Source of the DNA: Paenibacillus taiwanensis DSM 18679
GTDB taxonomy: Bacteria; Bacillota; Bacilli; Paenibacillales; Paenibacillaceae
DNA length: 64,000 nucleotides
Direction of reading: 5' to 3'
NCBI RefSeq assembly: GCF_000425125.1
Contig: NZ_KE384308.1
Coordinates: forward strand, 496,692-560,691
The translations under genes and the position numbers were made by a program. Below, piece by piece: positions 1-9,585 of this stretch; the stretch's first letter is position 1, and each line of letters opens with the position of its first letter. Below the pieces are notes generated by a model. It made no database searches and was not told where the DNA came from. It worked only from the letters and a program-made list of their open reading frames with translations.

Positions 1-765
1 TGCCTCGCCTTGCGGGACATACTGGCGTCCTTTCAAATAGCTGAATGTAGTTTCGTCAGGGGCAATCAACCCCGCCCGAGCGCCACCTTCGATGGACATG
101 TTACATACCGTCATACGTTCTTCCATCGTCAGTTCGCGTATTGCCTCGCCTGTATATTCAATGACATATCCCGTCGCAAAATCAGTTCCGTACTTCGCAA
201 TAACACCTAGAATCATATCTTTTGCTGTTACACCTGGCTTGCGCTTGCCAACAAAGCGCACCTCCATCGTCTTGGATTTAGCCTGCTGCAAACATTGAGT
301 AGCCATGACATGCTCTACTTCACTTGTTCCGATACCAAACGCGAGTGCGCCAAATGCGCCATGTGTTGACGTATGGCTGTCACCACATACAATCGTCTTG
401 CCTGGATGCGTCAATCCAATTTCCGGCCCCATTACGTGCACGACACCTTGATCTAAATTGTTCAAGTCAAACAGCTTCACGCCAAAATCAGCACAATTTT
501 GCGATAGAGTGTCAATCTGCTGCTTGGAAATCGGATCTGTAATATTAAACCGATCCTTTGTAGGTACATTATGATCCATCGTCGCGTATGTCAAATCAGG
601 ACGTCTCACTTTGCGTCCGCTAAGACGAAGACCTTCAAAAGCTTGCGGGGATGTAACCTCATGTACTAAATGTAGATCAATATACAAAATGCTCGGCTTT
701 CCCTCTTCTTGTACAATTACATGCTGATCCCAAATCTTTTCAAATAACGTTCTCTTCTTGGACAT
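1..765 (-). CDS. leuC: 3-isopropylmalate dehydratase large subunit, 5' part (cut by window edge)
   Basis: Open reading frame on the minus strand from ATG at 765 to the window edge, giving about 255 N-terminal residues. The translation begins [15 protein letters not shown] and contains [23 protein letters not shown] and [17 protein letters not shown], all typical of LeuC. The enzyme is an aconitase-family 4Fe-4S dehydratase that, with LeuD, isomerises 2-isopropylmalate to 3-isopropylmalate in cytoplasmic leucine synthesis. A GAGGTGAGG ribosome site precedes the ATG. The cluster cysteines would lie in the part outside the window. It is divergent from a LysR-type gene 130 bp away, which is a plausible regulator. 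Confidence 0.95.
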   Translation of the reverse strand, partial: MSKKRTLFEKIWDQHVIVQEEGKPSILYIDLHLVHEVTSPQAFEGLRLSGRKVRRPDLTYATMDHNVPTKDRFNITDPISKQQIDTLSQNCADFGVKLFDLNNLDQGVVHVMGPEIGLTHPGKTIVCGDSHTSTHGAFGALAFGIGTSEVEHVMATQCLQQAKSKTMEVRFVGKRKPGVTAKDMILGVIAKYGTDFATGYVIEYTGEAIRELTMEERMTVCNMSIEGGARAGLIAPDETTFSYLKGRQYVPQGEA

Positions 766-818
766 AATCCTCACCTCTCGCGACGTATTCGTTTCCTTCG
801 CTTCTCTATGTTGACATC

Positions 819-848
819 AATATAGCATTTCCTTCTTCATTGTTCCAA
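819..848 (-). promoter_or_regulatory. putative sigma-A promoter of leuC
   Basis: Reading the minus strand, TTGGAA (843-848) and TATATT (819-824) are separated by 18 bp and lie upstream of the leuC ATG at 765. The site falls in the shared intergenic region with the divergent LysR gene, where a LysR-type regulator would normally act. No T-box or other leader structure was seen for leuC. Confidence 0.45.
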
Positions 849-895
849 GATATAATATCTATAGAGTTAATAGGTTTTGACTATAAGGAGGCGCT

Positions 896-1879
896 ATGGA
901 AATACGTCAATTGCAATACGCACTGCAAATTGCAGAAGAACGCAACTTTTCAAGAGCGGCGGAAAAGCTTCATATTGCACAGCCCTCATTAAGCCAGCAA
1001 TTATCCAAGTTGGAAAAGGAAATCGGTGTACTGCTGTTTCAACGCACGACCAATTCCGTAGAAATGACTTATGCAGGTGAAGTGTTTATCGACCGTGCCC
1101 AGAAAATTGTTGATTCACTCGAACAACTTAAACGAGAAATGTCAGATATTTCACAAACGAAAACAGGTAAAGTTGTAATCGGCACGATGCCCATTACCGG
1201 TTCACATATTTTGCCGCACGTAGTTCCGTCTTTTCACAAAAGATATCCCGACATTGAGCTTGTACTGACCGAAGAACCCTCCACATCTAATTTAGTAAAG
1301 TTGACAGCACAAGGTAAAACGGATTTTTGCCTCTTGTCGCTGCCAATACAGGAACCCTCACTTACCTACGAGCCAATCGTAGATGAAGAGATTGTAATAT
1401 CGGTTCCGCATGACCATCCTTTGGCAGCGTCTACATTAGAAGGTCTCACGTCCAGTCATCGCAGACCGATTTCGTTGCACGAAGTGAAACATGAGCCTTT
1501 TATTTTTCTAAAAAAAGGACAGGGCTTCCGTCAAATTACACTGGATATGTGTCGTAATGCTGGCTTTGAGCCCCGAGTTGTATTTGAGAGCAGCAACATG
1601 GAAACTGTACAGTCACTTGTCGCTGCCGGTATGGGTATTTCATTTGTGCCTTCTTTTATCGCATCCGCACCACGAAGCGAGTTCGTACCGGCGTATATTC
1701 CGATAGAGGGGCGTCCAGCCCGTACACTAGTGCTGGCTTACCGATCAGGCCGGTATATGTCCAATGCTGCGCAAGCGTTTATGCAAACGATAAAAGAAAC
1801 GGTTGCCGCGCAATTCGGCAACCGTGTCATTTCTTCTCCAGTTCAAGCGCTGCTCCAACTGGAACCAGAAGAAGAATAA
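896..1879 (+). CDS. LysR-family transcriptional regulator
   Basis: A 327-residue protein with an N-terminal winged HTH (about residues 1-60; MEIRQLQYALQIAEERNFSRA and AQPSLSQQLSKLEKEIG are the classic LysR helices) and a periplasmic-binding-like effector domain from about residue 90. Such proteins bind T-N11-A sites and respond to a small co-inducer. A GGAGG site lies just before the ATG. The gene is divergent from leuC, so control of leucine synthesis is possible, but LysR members with this layout also regulate unrelated pathways. The C-terminal tail after about residue 300 is slightly longer than usual. The effector is not deducible from sequence. Confidence 0.9.
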   Translation: MEIRQLQYALQIAEERNFSRAAEKLHIAQPSLSQQLSKLEKEIGVLLFQRTTNSVEMTYAGEVFIDRAQKIVDSLEQLKREMSDISQTKTGKVVIGTMPITGSHILPHVVPSFHKRYPDIELVLTEEPSTSNLVKLTAQGKTDFCLLSLPIQEPSLTYEPIVDEEIVISVPHDHPLAASTLEGLTSSHRRPISLHEVKHEPFIFLKKGQGFRQITLDMCRNAGFEPRVVFESSNMETVQSLVAAGMGISFVPSFIASAPRSEFVPAYIPIEGRPARTLVLAYRSGRYMSNAAQAFMQTIKETVAAQFGNRVISSPVQALLQLEPEEE

Positions 1880-1899
1880 ATTGGGCTGAGCGCTGCTCA

Positions 1900-3888
1900 T
1901 TACGCTGAGTGCTCAATTGGCAGCGTTCCGCCAGAACGCTGCCTGCTCCATAACATGTCTATAGCAGCCCGTATATTAGCCTCCATTAAACCATAGGTTG
2001 CTACTGCGAAAGGATAGTCCTTTAGTTTGTTGATGTCATAAGGCGAGGAGGAAGCAATAAGCCCAAATGCGACCTCCTTCTCCTTTAGCAGTTGGATTAC
2101 AGCTTGTACCGTCTTTTGTTGCGCGGGTTGAAGCTGTGCATCTCGAGAAACGACAAGCACAGCATCACTGGAATGCAAAGATTTGAACTGTGTTAAGGCA
2201 CGAAGCTGCTTAATGTTCATGCCTGCCTTGATTGTAGTCGTCTCGGTACTTAGCGTACGTGTTCCCGCTGCTGGATGGCGCGAGATCGAATCAAGTAAAG
2301 CTGCATTCATCACCTTTAACGCATAGGAATCCGTACCTACGAGTATGACGCGTTTTGTTGCTGTGCTAATAAAAGGAAGATTGGAGTCTGGACCAACAAA
2401 CGTAACGGCTTGCTCTGCTACCTGTTGAGCAAATTTCTTGTCACCATTACTATTTAACCACTGTTCGGCTGTTGCTAATCGTTCTTTCACACCAAGCGGT
2501 TTCGTATGATCAAGCACTCCATATCTCGCTTTAACTGTTAATATACGAATGACGCTTTCCTGAATCCGCTCTTTTGTTATACGACCCTGTTCAACTGCCG
2601 CAACTATCGTATGCTTAAGCTTGTTAGGCTGTGTTGGCATCAACAGCACATCAGCGCCTGCCTCAATCGCCCGCATAGCCGCTTCCTCAGCTCCAAAATG
2701 CTCCGTAATTGCCCCCATATTTAACGCATCCGTCATAATTACACCATCATAGTTTAATTGCTCCCGCAGCACTCCTTGCAAAATAGGCTTGGACAGCGTA
2801 GCAGGCAGATAAATCTGACTGTTGTCTTTCTTCGATGAAACACGAGACGCATCCATAGCTGGTACGGTCATATGTGCCGTCATCATGACGTCAACCCCGG
2901 CCTTAATTGCCGCGCGAAAAGGAGGAAGATCAACCTCTTCCATTTTGCCGATCGTGTGCCTCAACTCTGGAAGCCCTAGATGTGAGTCCGTATTCGTGTC
3001 TCCGTGTCCTGGAAAGTGCTTAACTACCGCAGGAATATTAGCTTGATGCATCCCTTCTATATAAGCTTGCACAAAGTCACGTACACGTTTAGGTGAAGAG
3101 CCAAAGGAACGAATGCCTATGACCGGATTGTCCGGATTTACATTTACATCTGCGACAGGCGCAAAATTCATCGTAAATCCTAGTTTCACAAGGTTGTCAT
3201 TCATACGCTTTGCTGTTTCGCGTGCAAGCTCTAGTTTACCTGTCGCTGCAAGAGCCATATTCCCATTAAATGGCGACATAAAAGAAAGCCGTGTTACCAA
3301 GCCGCCCTCTTGGTCTACACCTATCCAGACAGGCACTTTTGCAACGAGATGCTGGAGCATCGTTGTATGCCCCACCGTCTCTTCCACCGTGCGCAACTGA
3401 TCGCGAAACAAGATTACGCCACCTGGCTGAATTGTTTCTAGCGCCTGCTCTATTGCCAAGTCTGGTTGTTCTGACTTGACCGCTGATACGTCAACCATAA
3501 GTAGCTGTCCAATTTGTTCATCCAAAGACATACGAGCTGCAAAGTCCGTCGCTTGTTGCCTAGCTAATCCAAGCTGCTCTGCGTCGTGCGGCACATCGTT
3601 AGGTGTTAGACCATTAACACCATTAGATACATCCGGTTGCGTTTGATCAATGGGTGGAGCTACTCCTTCTGACACTTGGTCTGATGATTGCTCATTGAAG
3701 TCAGTTTGGCGCGTTTCTATTCCTACAAGCTGTTTGAAACGCTGAACCCCGTTTCCCCACACGCCGTATATGAGCAACGCCATACAGAGTAATGAGAGTA
3801 TACTTAACACGGCTGTTAATGATTTCGGTTTGCGTTTAGGTTTGCGTTTAGGCTTGCGCCTGTGGCGCGCTGCGTGGTTCATAGACAC
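1900..3888 (-). CDS. nagZ: membrane-anchored glycoside hydrolase family 3 beta-N-acetylhexosaminidase (NagZ-type)
   Basis: A 662-residue protein. Residues 1-22 are extremely basic with a repeated RKPK unit, followed by one transmembrane segment (about 23-43) and a linker to residue 110, so the catalytic part is probably outside the membrane. The GH3 barrel shows VDQEGG (191-196), the NagZ signature KHFPGHGDTNTDSH (290-303) and the nucleophile Asp387 in GVIMTDALNMGA. The roughly 250-residue C-terminal domain matches the two-domain Firmicute NagZ rather than the short Gram-negative form. It should release GlcNAc from muropeptides in wall recycling. The start is GTG at 3888 with GAGGAA upstream; ATG at 3882 is the alternative. 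It follows mtnU by 15 bp. Confidence 0.88.
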   Translation of the reverse strand: MSMNHAARHRRKPKRKPKRKPKSLTAVLSILSLLCMALLIYGVWGNGVQRFKQLVGIETRQTDFNEQSSDQVSEGVAPPIDQTQPDVSNGVNGLTPNDVPHDAEQLGLARQQATDFAARMSLDEQIGQLLMVDVSAVKSEQPDLAIEQALETIQPGGVILFRDQLRTVEETVGHTTMLQHLVAKVPVWIGVDQEGGLVTRLSFMSPFNGNMALAATGKLELARETAKRMNDNLVKLGFTMNFAPVADVNVNPDNPVIGIRSFGSSPKRVRDFVQAYIEGMHQANIPAVVKHFPGHGDTNTDSHLGLPELRHTIGKMEEVDLPPFRAAIKAGVDVMMTAHMTVPAMDASRVSSKKDNSQIYLPATLSKPILQGVLREQLNYDGVIMTDALNMGAITEHFGAEEAAMRAIEAGADVLLMPTQPNKLKHTIVAAVEQGRITKERIQESVIRILTVKARYGVLDHTKPLGVKERLATAEQWLNSNGDKKFAQQVAEQAVTFVGPDSNLPFISTATKRVILVGTDSYALKVMNAALLDSISRHPAAGTRTLSTETTTIKAGMNIKQLRALTQFKSLHSSDAVLVVSRDAQLQPAQQKTVQAVIQLLKEKEVAFGLIASSSPYDINKLKDYPFAVATYGLMEANIRAAIDMLWSRQRSGGTLPIEHSA
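3828..3863 (-). repeat. nagZ: tandem 12-bp repeat inside the nagZ 5' end
   Basis: About three tandem copies of a 12-bp unit (on the plus strand ggtttgcgttta with small changes) encode the repeated RKPK motif in the cytoplasmic N-terminus. Copy number could vary by slippage in steps of four residues without breaking the frame. Confidence 0.6.
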
Positions 3889-3903
3889 GTTTCCTCTTCC
3901 CTA

Positions 3904-4734
3904 TTACACATTTTCCGTTAATTGGTATATCGATGCTTTGCGATCCTGAAATACTGGAATACGCCCGCGAACTTCTTGTACAAGTGATAAGGAAAGGTCT
4001 GCCTGTATAATTATGTCTTCCTCCCCCGCGTTTGCTACTGTGTCCCCCCAAGGGTCGAGCACGACAGAATGACCAAAGAAAGAAGTCACTTTGCCATCAG
4101 CACCGATGCTTGAGCCTACTCGGTTACACGCAACTATGTACAGTTGATTCTCTATAGCACGAGCAGTCAACAGCGTTTGCCAATGATGCAGTCTTGGATG
4201 CGGCCACTGGGCTGGGACAAATAACACTTCAACCCCTTGTAACGCCAATGAACGAGTCAATTCCGGAAATCGAAGATCATAACAAATAATAACAGCACAC
4301 TGTATACCCTCTAATTCAAAGCGGCCCAACTGTTGCCCCGCTTCTAAATAAACATGTTCATTCATTAATCTAAACAAATGAATTTTAGCGTATTCACCAG
4401 CTAGCTGCCCATCCTTGTTATAAATGTAAGTGACATTTTGAATGCGCTCGTTCTCTTTTATGGCGACTGAGCCGCCAACTATATGTACTTGATACATGAC
4501 AGATAATTCTTGCAGCAATTTGCGAGTTCTATCCCCGTTTTCATCCGCAATTTCGTGTATACGTTCTAATGCGTAGCCCGTATTCCACATTTCCGGCAGT
4601 ACAATTACATCGGGCTTTGGATCAGCGCTTACTGCTTGCTCGATTTTGTGAATCACTTCGTCGTAGTTACGATCCGGTTCGCCAATTTTCACATCCATTT
4701 GAATTACGCTTACATGCCATTGTTGATCTGCCAT
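3904..4734 (-). CDS. mtnU: carbon-nitrogen hydrolase, MtnU-type omega-amidase of methionine salvage
   Basis: A 276-residue nitrilase-superfamily protein. The catalytic triad is visible as Glu48 (LPEMWNTG), Lys117 (YAKIHLFRL) and Cys151 (VIICYDLRFPE). Similarity to Bacillus MtnU (YkrU) is strong as recalled. Family knowledge: MtnE transaminates with glutamine, and omega-amidase hydrolyses the resulting 2-oxoglutaramate, pulling the reaction forward. Here mtnE lies 0.7 kb away on the opposite strand, in keeping with this role. The start is ATG at 4734 because AAAGGGTGGGG lies immediately upstream; an earlier GTG at 4743 falls inside that site. It probably shares a transcript with nagZ. Confidence 0.88.
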   Translation of the reverse strand: MADQQWHVSVIQMDVKIGEPDRNYDEVIHKIEQAVSADPKPDVIVLPEMWNTGYALERIHEIADENGDRTRKLLQELSVMYQVHIVGGSVAIKENERIQNVTYIYNKDGQLAGEYAKIHLFRLMNEHVYLEAGQQLGRFELEGIQCAVIICYDLRFPELTRSLALQGVEVLFVPAQWPHPRLHHWQTLLTARAIENQLYIVACNRVGSSIGADGKVTSFFGHSVVLDPWGDTVANAGEEDIIIQADLSLSLVQEVRGRIPVFQDRKASIYQLTENV

Positions 4735-4866
4735 GTTCCCCACCCTTTCATCGTGTCACTTTCTTCCATCATAACGCTTCATGGAATTACGTCAAGTTGG
4801 ACAAAGTAAGACAGCATCCCCAATATGCGGGCAGCTATTCTATAGATAGATGAAGGGAGCCTCATT

Positions 4867-5349
4867 ATGCGTGTTTTTCCAATTGCACCTGTACGATTCC
4901 TATTTGTTTCAGCCTTTTGCTTGTTCTGTACCTTGTTCCACATGACCCCTGTGAGCGCTTTTACACAAAACACACAAACATTGCCACCTGTCCAAGTATT
5001 CGATATGGAACAAGAACGTATTGTGAAGTCTGTATCTAATGAAGCGAAATACCAAATGGCCGCGCAGCAATGGCTGCAATCTGTCACTGGACTTTCTCCG
5101 CAAATTACGATCGGCAAACGTCCAGGCTACATCGTCAGAATTCCTTTAGAGAAGCCTTTTACTGTACGCCTTGCTAATCAGCAAATTGACACAAGTGATG
5201 TTTTTCTAATTTACAGTCCAACGAAGCAGCCGCTGCTTCTCATATTCTCTGCTGACCGCAAGCCTTATATGCTGGAGTTCAAGGCTGACGTGAAACCTTT
5301 TATGGAGCAGCTGCTCACGCCGTCACAACCAGGAGCCAACCGACAATAA
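4867..5349 (+). CDS. secreted protein of unknown function
   Basis: A 160-residue protein with a clear signal peptide (about residues 1-31, hydrophobic core RFLFVSAFCLFCTLFH, likely cleavage after PVSA). The mature part is rich in short beta-like stretches, with no cysteine and no motif I recognise. A GAAGGGAGC stretch precedes the ATG. It sits alone between divergent mtnU and co-directional mtnE. I do not recognise the family; a Paenibacillus-restricted extracytoplasmic protein is the most that can be said. Confidence 0.7.
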   Translation: MRVFPIAPVRFLFVSAFCLFCTLFHMTPVSAFTQNTQTLPPVQVFDMEQERIVKSVSNEAKYQMAAQQWLQSVTGLSPQITIGKRPGYIVRIPLEKPFTVRLANQQIDTSDVFLIYSPTKQPLLLIFSADRKPYMLEFKADVKPFMEQLLTPSQPGANRQ

Positions 5350-5458
5350 TTCGAGACTCATTGTTAAAAATAAGTATACACTCCCGCCAAAACATGCTAA
5401 ATTATCGTTATTATTTGGAATACAGCATGCATATAAATTTGTTTCGGAGTGGATGAAG

Positions 5459-6649
5459 ATGGTACAAGCAAAGCCGCAATTTCAAGTTGTTCCCGCAGAT
5501 CGCATGATGCATCTGCCAACACAATTTTTCTCCAATCTAGTAAAGAAAGCAAACGCACGGATTGCCGAAGGCCATGATGTCATTAATCTTGGCCAAGGCA
5601 ATCCGGATCTGCCTACACCTGCTCATATTGTGGAATCCCTGCAATCGGCTGCTGCTAATCCTACATATCATCGATATCCGCCATTTAGTGGGTTTCTCTA
5701 TCTTAAAGAGGCGATTGCGAATCGCTACAAAGAAGATTACAACGTTGATCTTGATCCGGAAACTGAGGTCGCGATCCTGTTTGGAGGCAAGACAGGTCTG
5801 GTGGAATTAAGCCAAATTTTGTTGAATCCTGGTGATGTGTGCTTAGTCCCTGATCCGGGATACCCTGACTATTGGTCAGGCGTTGTCTTGTCCGGTGCCG
5901 AAATGGTCATGATGCCACTTGTAGAGGCCAATCATTATTTACCTCAATATGAAGACCTGTCTCCTGCTGACTTGGAGCGCGCCAAGCTGATGTTTCTGAA
6001 TTATCCGAACAACCCTACATCCGCCATTGCCGGCCGCCAATTTTATCAGGACACGGTTTCCTTTGCAGCAAAGCATAACATCATTGTAGCAAGCGACTTC
6101 GCTTATGGCGCACTCGGCTTTGATGGGCAGCGTCCTGTTAGTTTCCTGGAGACACCAGGTGCAAAAGAAGTGGGCATTGAGTTCTACACCATGTCCAAGA
6201 CGTACAACATGGCAGGCTGGCGAGTTGCTTTTGCGGTGGGCAATAAAGATATCGTTCGCTTGATTAACTTGATGCAAGATCATATGTATGTCAGCTTGTT
6301 TGGAGCCGTGCAAGAAGCGGCGGCAGCGGCGCTCACCGGACCTCAAGATTCTGTTTATAAGTTGTGCACTACCTACGAGTCACGACGCAATGCAATGTTT
6401 AGTGCATTACAAGAAATCGGATGGAAATCGACCCCCTCCGCAGGTTCCTTCTTTGCATGGTTGCCTGTTGCTGACGGTTATGATTCGGTTGCATTTGCAA
6501 ACAAATTGCTGGAAGAAGCCAATGTTGTCGTCGCAGCAGGTGTTGGATTTGGTAAACATGGTGAAGGATACGTTCGAGTAGGCTTGCTCTCCAGTGAGGA
6601 GAGACTAAAAGAAGCGATATACCGGATTGGCGAACTTAAATTGTTTTAA
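5459..6649 (+). CDS. mtnE: methionine salvage aminotransferase (KMTB transaminase)
   Basis: A 396-residue fold-type I PLP aminotransferase. Visible features are NLGQGNPDLPTPAHI, DPGYPDYW, the NYPNNPT motif (181-187), Asp213 in SDFAYG, and the PLP lysine Lys247 in TMSKTYNMAGWRVAF. The sequence closely resembles Bacillus MtnE (YkrV), which converts 2-oxo-4-methylthiobutyrate to methionine, the last step of methylthioadenosine salvage, preferring glutamine or aromatic donors. The start is taken as ATG 5459 because GGAGTGG lies six bases upstream; ATG 5453 abuts it. No S-box riboswitch is visible in the 100-bp leader, unlike many Bacillus mtn operons. Confidence 0.92.
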   Translation: MVQAKPQFQVVPADRMMHLPTQFFSNLVKKANARIAEGHDVINLGQGNPDLPTPAHIVESLQSAAANPTYHRYPPFSGFLYLKEAIANRYKEDYNVDLDPETEVAILFGGKTGLVELSQILLNPGDVCLVPDPGYPDYWSGVVLSGAEMVMMPLVEANHYLPQYEDLSPADLERAKLMFLNYPNNPTSAIAGRQFYQDTVSFAAKHNIIVASDFAYGALGFDGQRPVSFLETPGAKEVGIEFYTMSKTYNMAGWRVAFAVGNKDIVRLINLMQDHMYVSLFGAVQEAAAAALTGPQDSVYKLCTTYESRRNAMFSALQEIGWKSTPSAGSFFAWLPVADGYDSVAFANKLLEEANVVVAAGVGFGKHGEGYVRVGLLSSEERLKEAIYRIGELKLF

Positions 6650-6701
6650 GCGTATTTCGTTAATTCGTTAACTACTGGGCTTAAATTCCGCCCTCGCAAT
6701 C

Positions 6702-6730
6702 TTTACAACGGTCAGGATCACGTGTAAACT
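6702..6730 (+). promoter_or_regulatory. putative promoter of the proB T-box leader
   Basis: TTTACA (6702-6707) and TAAACT (6725-6730) are separated by 17 bp, placing the transcript start near 6737, just ahead of the T-box Stem I. This is a motif match only. Confidence 0.4.
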
Positions 6731-6736
6731 GATGAT

Positions 6737-7050
6737 TAATAGTTTGCTTGAACTTGATACGTATGACACGTAATGACAGGACCAGTACGCAAGTAACGTC
6801 ACGTCCAGAGATCAGATGCCAGAGGCTGCAAGCATCTGTCGTGTACAATTGCGGAACCCTACCCTTGAACGGTCTTGACGTCAGAATTTCGGAATCTGGC
6901 GTCACCTGAACGGTAAGCCCCGTTATCGGCATTAAGCAGGAAGGCCATACCCAACGCTGGTTGCAATCGGCTGGTTGGAGCATGCCTTCAATGAAGGTGG
7001 TACCGCGGAAGCTAAGACTTTCGTCCTTTATAGGATGAAAGTCTTTTTTG
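6737..7050 (+). promoter_or_regulatory. T-box riboswitch leader, proline specifier, upstream of proB
   Basis: The conserved T-box with AAGGTGGTACCGCGG is at 6995-7008. It is followed by a strong intrinsic terminator (arms about 7014-7026 and 7035-7044, then a T run). Upstream is a long Stem I region with a hairpin near 6810-6840 (cagatgc/gcatctg). In the proposed specifier loop, GGAAC is followed by CCT at 6858-6860 and then A, matching a proline codon in the usual position. Uncharged tRNA-Pro binding should favour the antiterminator and turn on proBA. The specifier was placed by eye. Confidence 0.88.
7014..7049 (+). terminator. T-box attenuator terminator before proB
   Basis: A 14-bp stem (AAGACTTTCGTCCT with one G-U pair against its partner), short loop and a T6 tail lie directly downstream of the T-box sequence. 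This is the off-state structure that competes with the antiterminator. Confidence 0.85.
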
Positions 7051-7088
7051 TATTCAGATGAACGATAGATGTGAAAAAGGTGGTAGCC

Positions 7089-8189
7089 ATGAATCAACGA
7101 ATCGTAGTTAAAATTGGCAGCAGTTCTCTAACCTCGGAACATGGCGGATTAAACAAAAATCAAATTAAATATTATGCACATGAGCTGAAATCACTCATTG
7201 ACTTGGGGTTACAAGTTGTGCTGGTAACCTCTGGTGCTGTTGCGGCAGGATTTCGTGCCATCGGCTACGAAACGCGGCCAAAGCAATTACATGAGAAGCA
7301 GGCCGCAGCAGCCGTTGGTCAGGCGCTGCTTATGCAGGCTTATCAAGAAAGCTTGCAGCCTTATGGAATTACGGCTGCACAAATTTTGCTCACACGTCAG
7401 GATTTCGCCAATCGCAAGCGCGGGCATAATGCCCACATGACTATTGAGGAACTTCTAAAACAAGGAATGATTCCAATCGTTAATGAAAATGATACGGTCT
7501 CCGTCGACGAATTAAAATTCGGTGACAACGACACCTTGTCTGCACTTGTCGCTAATTTAGTGCACGCTGAAAGTGTCATTATTATAACAGACACAGACGG
7601 ACTCTATACCGCAGACCCTAGATCGAATCCAGATGCACGCCGATTTGAGCGGATCGAGCAAATTACGGATCAAATCTATGCTTACGCAGGAGGGGCGGGC
7701 ACTTCCGTAGGCACCGGCGGCATGCGTTCCAAGCTCGACGCAGCGCGTATCGCTATGCGTGGAGGTGTCCGTGCGTTCGTAGGGCGTGTACATGAGACAG
7801 GCGATCTTCTTCAAGCGGTGAATGGCTCTGGCAAGGGAACTTACTTTGAGACCCAACTGCATTCGCTTCCCGTTAAGAAGCAATGGCTTGGCTTCCACTC
7901 TACCCCACTTGGCCGTATTAGCGTGGACGAAGGGGCAGAACATGCTCTACTTATTAAAGGATCAAGTCTGCTCCCAGCAGGAATAACCGACGTACATGGG
8001 CAATTCCATCCGGGCGATGTCGTAGAAGTAATCGGTGTGGATGGCCGTCTTATTGGTCGCGGTATAGTCAATTATGACTGTGCACAGCTTCGCAAAGTAG
8101 CAGGCTGGTCAACTGCTGAAGTGCTGATGGCACTAGAAGTAGCTAGAATTGAAGTCATTCACCGGGACGAATGGGTCACCCTGCGATAA
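7089..8189 (+). CDS. proB: glutamate 5-kinase
   Basis: A 366-residue protein carrying the amino-acid-kinase fold (about 1-260: VVKIGSSSLT, VTSGAVAAGFRA, IPIVNENDTVS, TDTDGLYTADPR, TGGMRSKLDAARIA) followed by a C-terminal PUA domain (about 275-355), the full-length domain layout. It phosphorylates glutamate at the start of proline synthesis and is normally feedback-inhibited by proline. ATG 7089 is chosen because AAGGTGG lies six bases upstream; a GTG at 7071 would be inside the leader. It is the first gene after the proline T-box and is followed by proA 87 bp later. Confidence 0.97.
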   Translation: MNQRIVVKIGSSSLTSEHGGLNKNQIKYYAHELKSLIDLGLQVVLVTSGAVAAGFRAIGYETRPKQLHEKQAAAAVGQALLMQAYQESLQPYGITAAQILLTRQDFANRKRGHNAHMTIEELLKQGMIPIVNENDTVSVDELKFGDNDTLSALVANLVHAESVIIITDTDGLYTADPRSNPDARRFERIEQITDQIYAYAGGAGTSVGTGGMRSKLDAARIAMRGGVRAFVGRVHETGDLLQAVNGSGKGTYFETQLHSLPVKKQWLGFHSTPLGRISVDEGAEHALLIKGSSLLPAGITDVHGQFHPGDVVEVIGVDGRLIGRGIVNYDCAQLRKVAGWSTAEVLMALEVARIEVIHRDEWVTLR

Positions 8190-8276
8190 GCAAAAGCAAG
8201 CAACTTCGTGCCTTTTTTTGAGCACCAACTATATGGGTTGGATAGGAATTATATTTTATTAAAGGAGGCTGCAACC

Positions 8277-9524
8277 ATGAGTGAAGTAAGAAGCAAAGCT
8301 CAACTGGCTAAACAGGCTGCAATCGGCATGAACAAGTTAACAACAACGCAAAAAAACGAAGCACTCCTGCATATGGCTCATAAGTTGATCGCATTACAGG
8401 AGACTATTATTGCCGCAAATAAGCTAGATCTGGAGCGCGGTCGTCAAGCTGGCACATCAGAGTCACTGCTTGATCGACTAGCCTTAACTGAAGCCCGTAT
8501 TCACGAGATCGCGGAAGGGCTGCGCCAAATTGCCACACTGCCTGACCCTGTTGGAGACGTACTTGCAACGTTTGATCGGCCAAACGGTTTGCACGTCGAG
8601 CATATTCGTGTACCGCTTGGTGTAATCGGCATGATCTACGAAGCACGTCCCAACGTTACAGTTGATGCAGCAGGTCTATGTCTTAAAACAGGAAATGCTG
8701 TGTTGCTGCGAGGCGGCTCGGCAGCCTTGTCTACGAATAAACGTATTGTAGAAGTGCTGCATGAGGCACTTTTAGACACAGCTATCCCTGTGGATGCTCT
8801 TCAAATCATCGAAGATCCTAATCGGGCATCCGTTGATGAGATGTTAACCTTGAACGGTCTGCTGGATGTTGTCATTCCACGCGGAGGAGCTTCCCTCATC
8901 CAAAATGTGGTGCAAAATGCAACCGTCCCCGTAATTGAAACGGGTGCTGGTGTATGCCACACTTTTATCGATGCATCTGCTCAGCCGAATATGGCGGCTG
9001 AAATTGCCTGGAACGCCAAGGTACAGCGTCCTTCCGTGTGTAATTCAATGGAAACATTGCTTGTGCACCGTCAATACGATCTTGAACAAATAAAGTTATT
9101 ACTGGCGCGTTATCATGATTCTGGTGTCCGTATTTACGGCTGTTCCTATACACTCGAGATCGCACCGTTTGCAGAGCAGGCGACTGAACAGCATTACAGT
9201 ACGGAATATAACGATTTCAGCCTCAACGTCAAATTTGTTGACGATATAGACGAAGCTTTGCAGCATATTACGAAACATAGCACAATGCACTCCGAATGCA
9301 TTGTAACCGAAAACGAGCATCATGCCGCCCGCTTCCTTCAAGAAGTTGATGCGGCAGCAGTTTACCATAATGCTTCAACTCGCTTCACGGACGGATTTGA
9401 GTTTGGCTTTGGCGCCGAGATTGGCATCAGCACACAAAAGCTGCATGCTCGTGGACCTATGGGATTGCCAGCCTTGACTTCCAGTAAATATATTGTCTAT
9501 GGCACAGGTCAGATTCGTAGTTAA
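8277..9524 (+). CDS. proA: glutamate-5-semialdehyde dehydrogenase (gamma-glutamyl phosphate reductase)
   Basis: A 415-residue member of the aldehyde dehydrogenase superfamily. Seen are GVIGMIYEARPNVTVDAAGLC, LRGGSAALSTNK, VIPRGGASLI, the catalytic cysteine in RPSVCNSMETLL, and FGFGAEIGISTQKLHARGP near the C-terminus. It reduces gamma-glutamyl phosphate with NADPH to the semialdehyde that cyclises to pyrroline-5-carboxylate. AAGGAGG sits just before ATG 8277, which fixes the start; an upstream in-frame ATG at 8208 has no ribosome site. It is second in the T-box-controlled proline operon. Confidence 0.97.
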   Translation: MSEVRSKAQLAKQAAIGMNKLTTTQKNEALLHMAHKLIALQETIIAANKLDLERGRQAGTSESLLDRLALTEARIHEIAEGLRQIATLPDPVGDVLATFDRPNGLHVEHIRVPLGVIGMIYEARPNVTVDAAGLCLKTGNAVLLRGGSAALSTNKRIVEVLHEALLDTAIPVDALQIIEDPNRASVDEMLTLNGLLDVVIPRGGASLIQNVVQNATVPVIETGAGVCHTFIDASAQPNMAAEIAWNAKVQRPSVCNSMETLLVHRQYDLEQIKLLLARYHDSGVRIYGCSYTLEIAPFAEQATEQHYSTEYNDFSLNVKFVDDIDEALQHITKHSTMHSECIVTENEHHAARFLQEVDAAAVYHNASTRFTDGFEFGFGAEIGISTQKLHARGPMGLPALTSSKYIVYGTGQIRS

Positions 9525-9585
9525 AGATGTAAATAAATGAAATTTATATAAGCAAAAGTTAAATAATAGAGACAACATAAACATT

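Noticed and set aside
5350..5460. SAM (S-box) riboswitch upstream of mtnE
   Set aside because: The roughly 100-bp gap is too short and lacks the conserved S-box stems and terminator.
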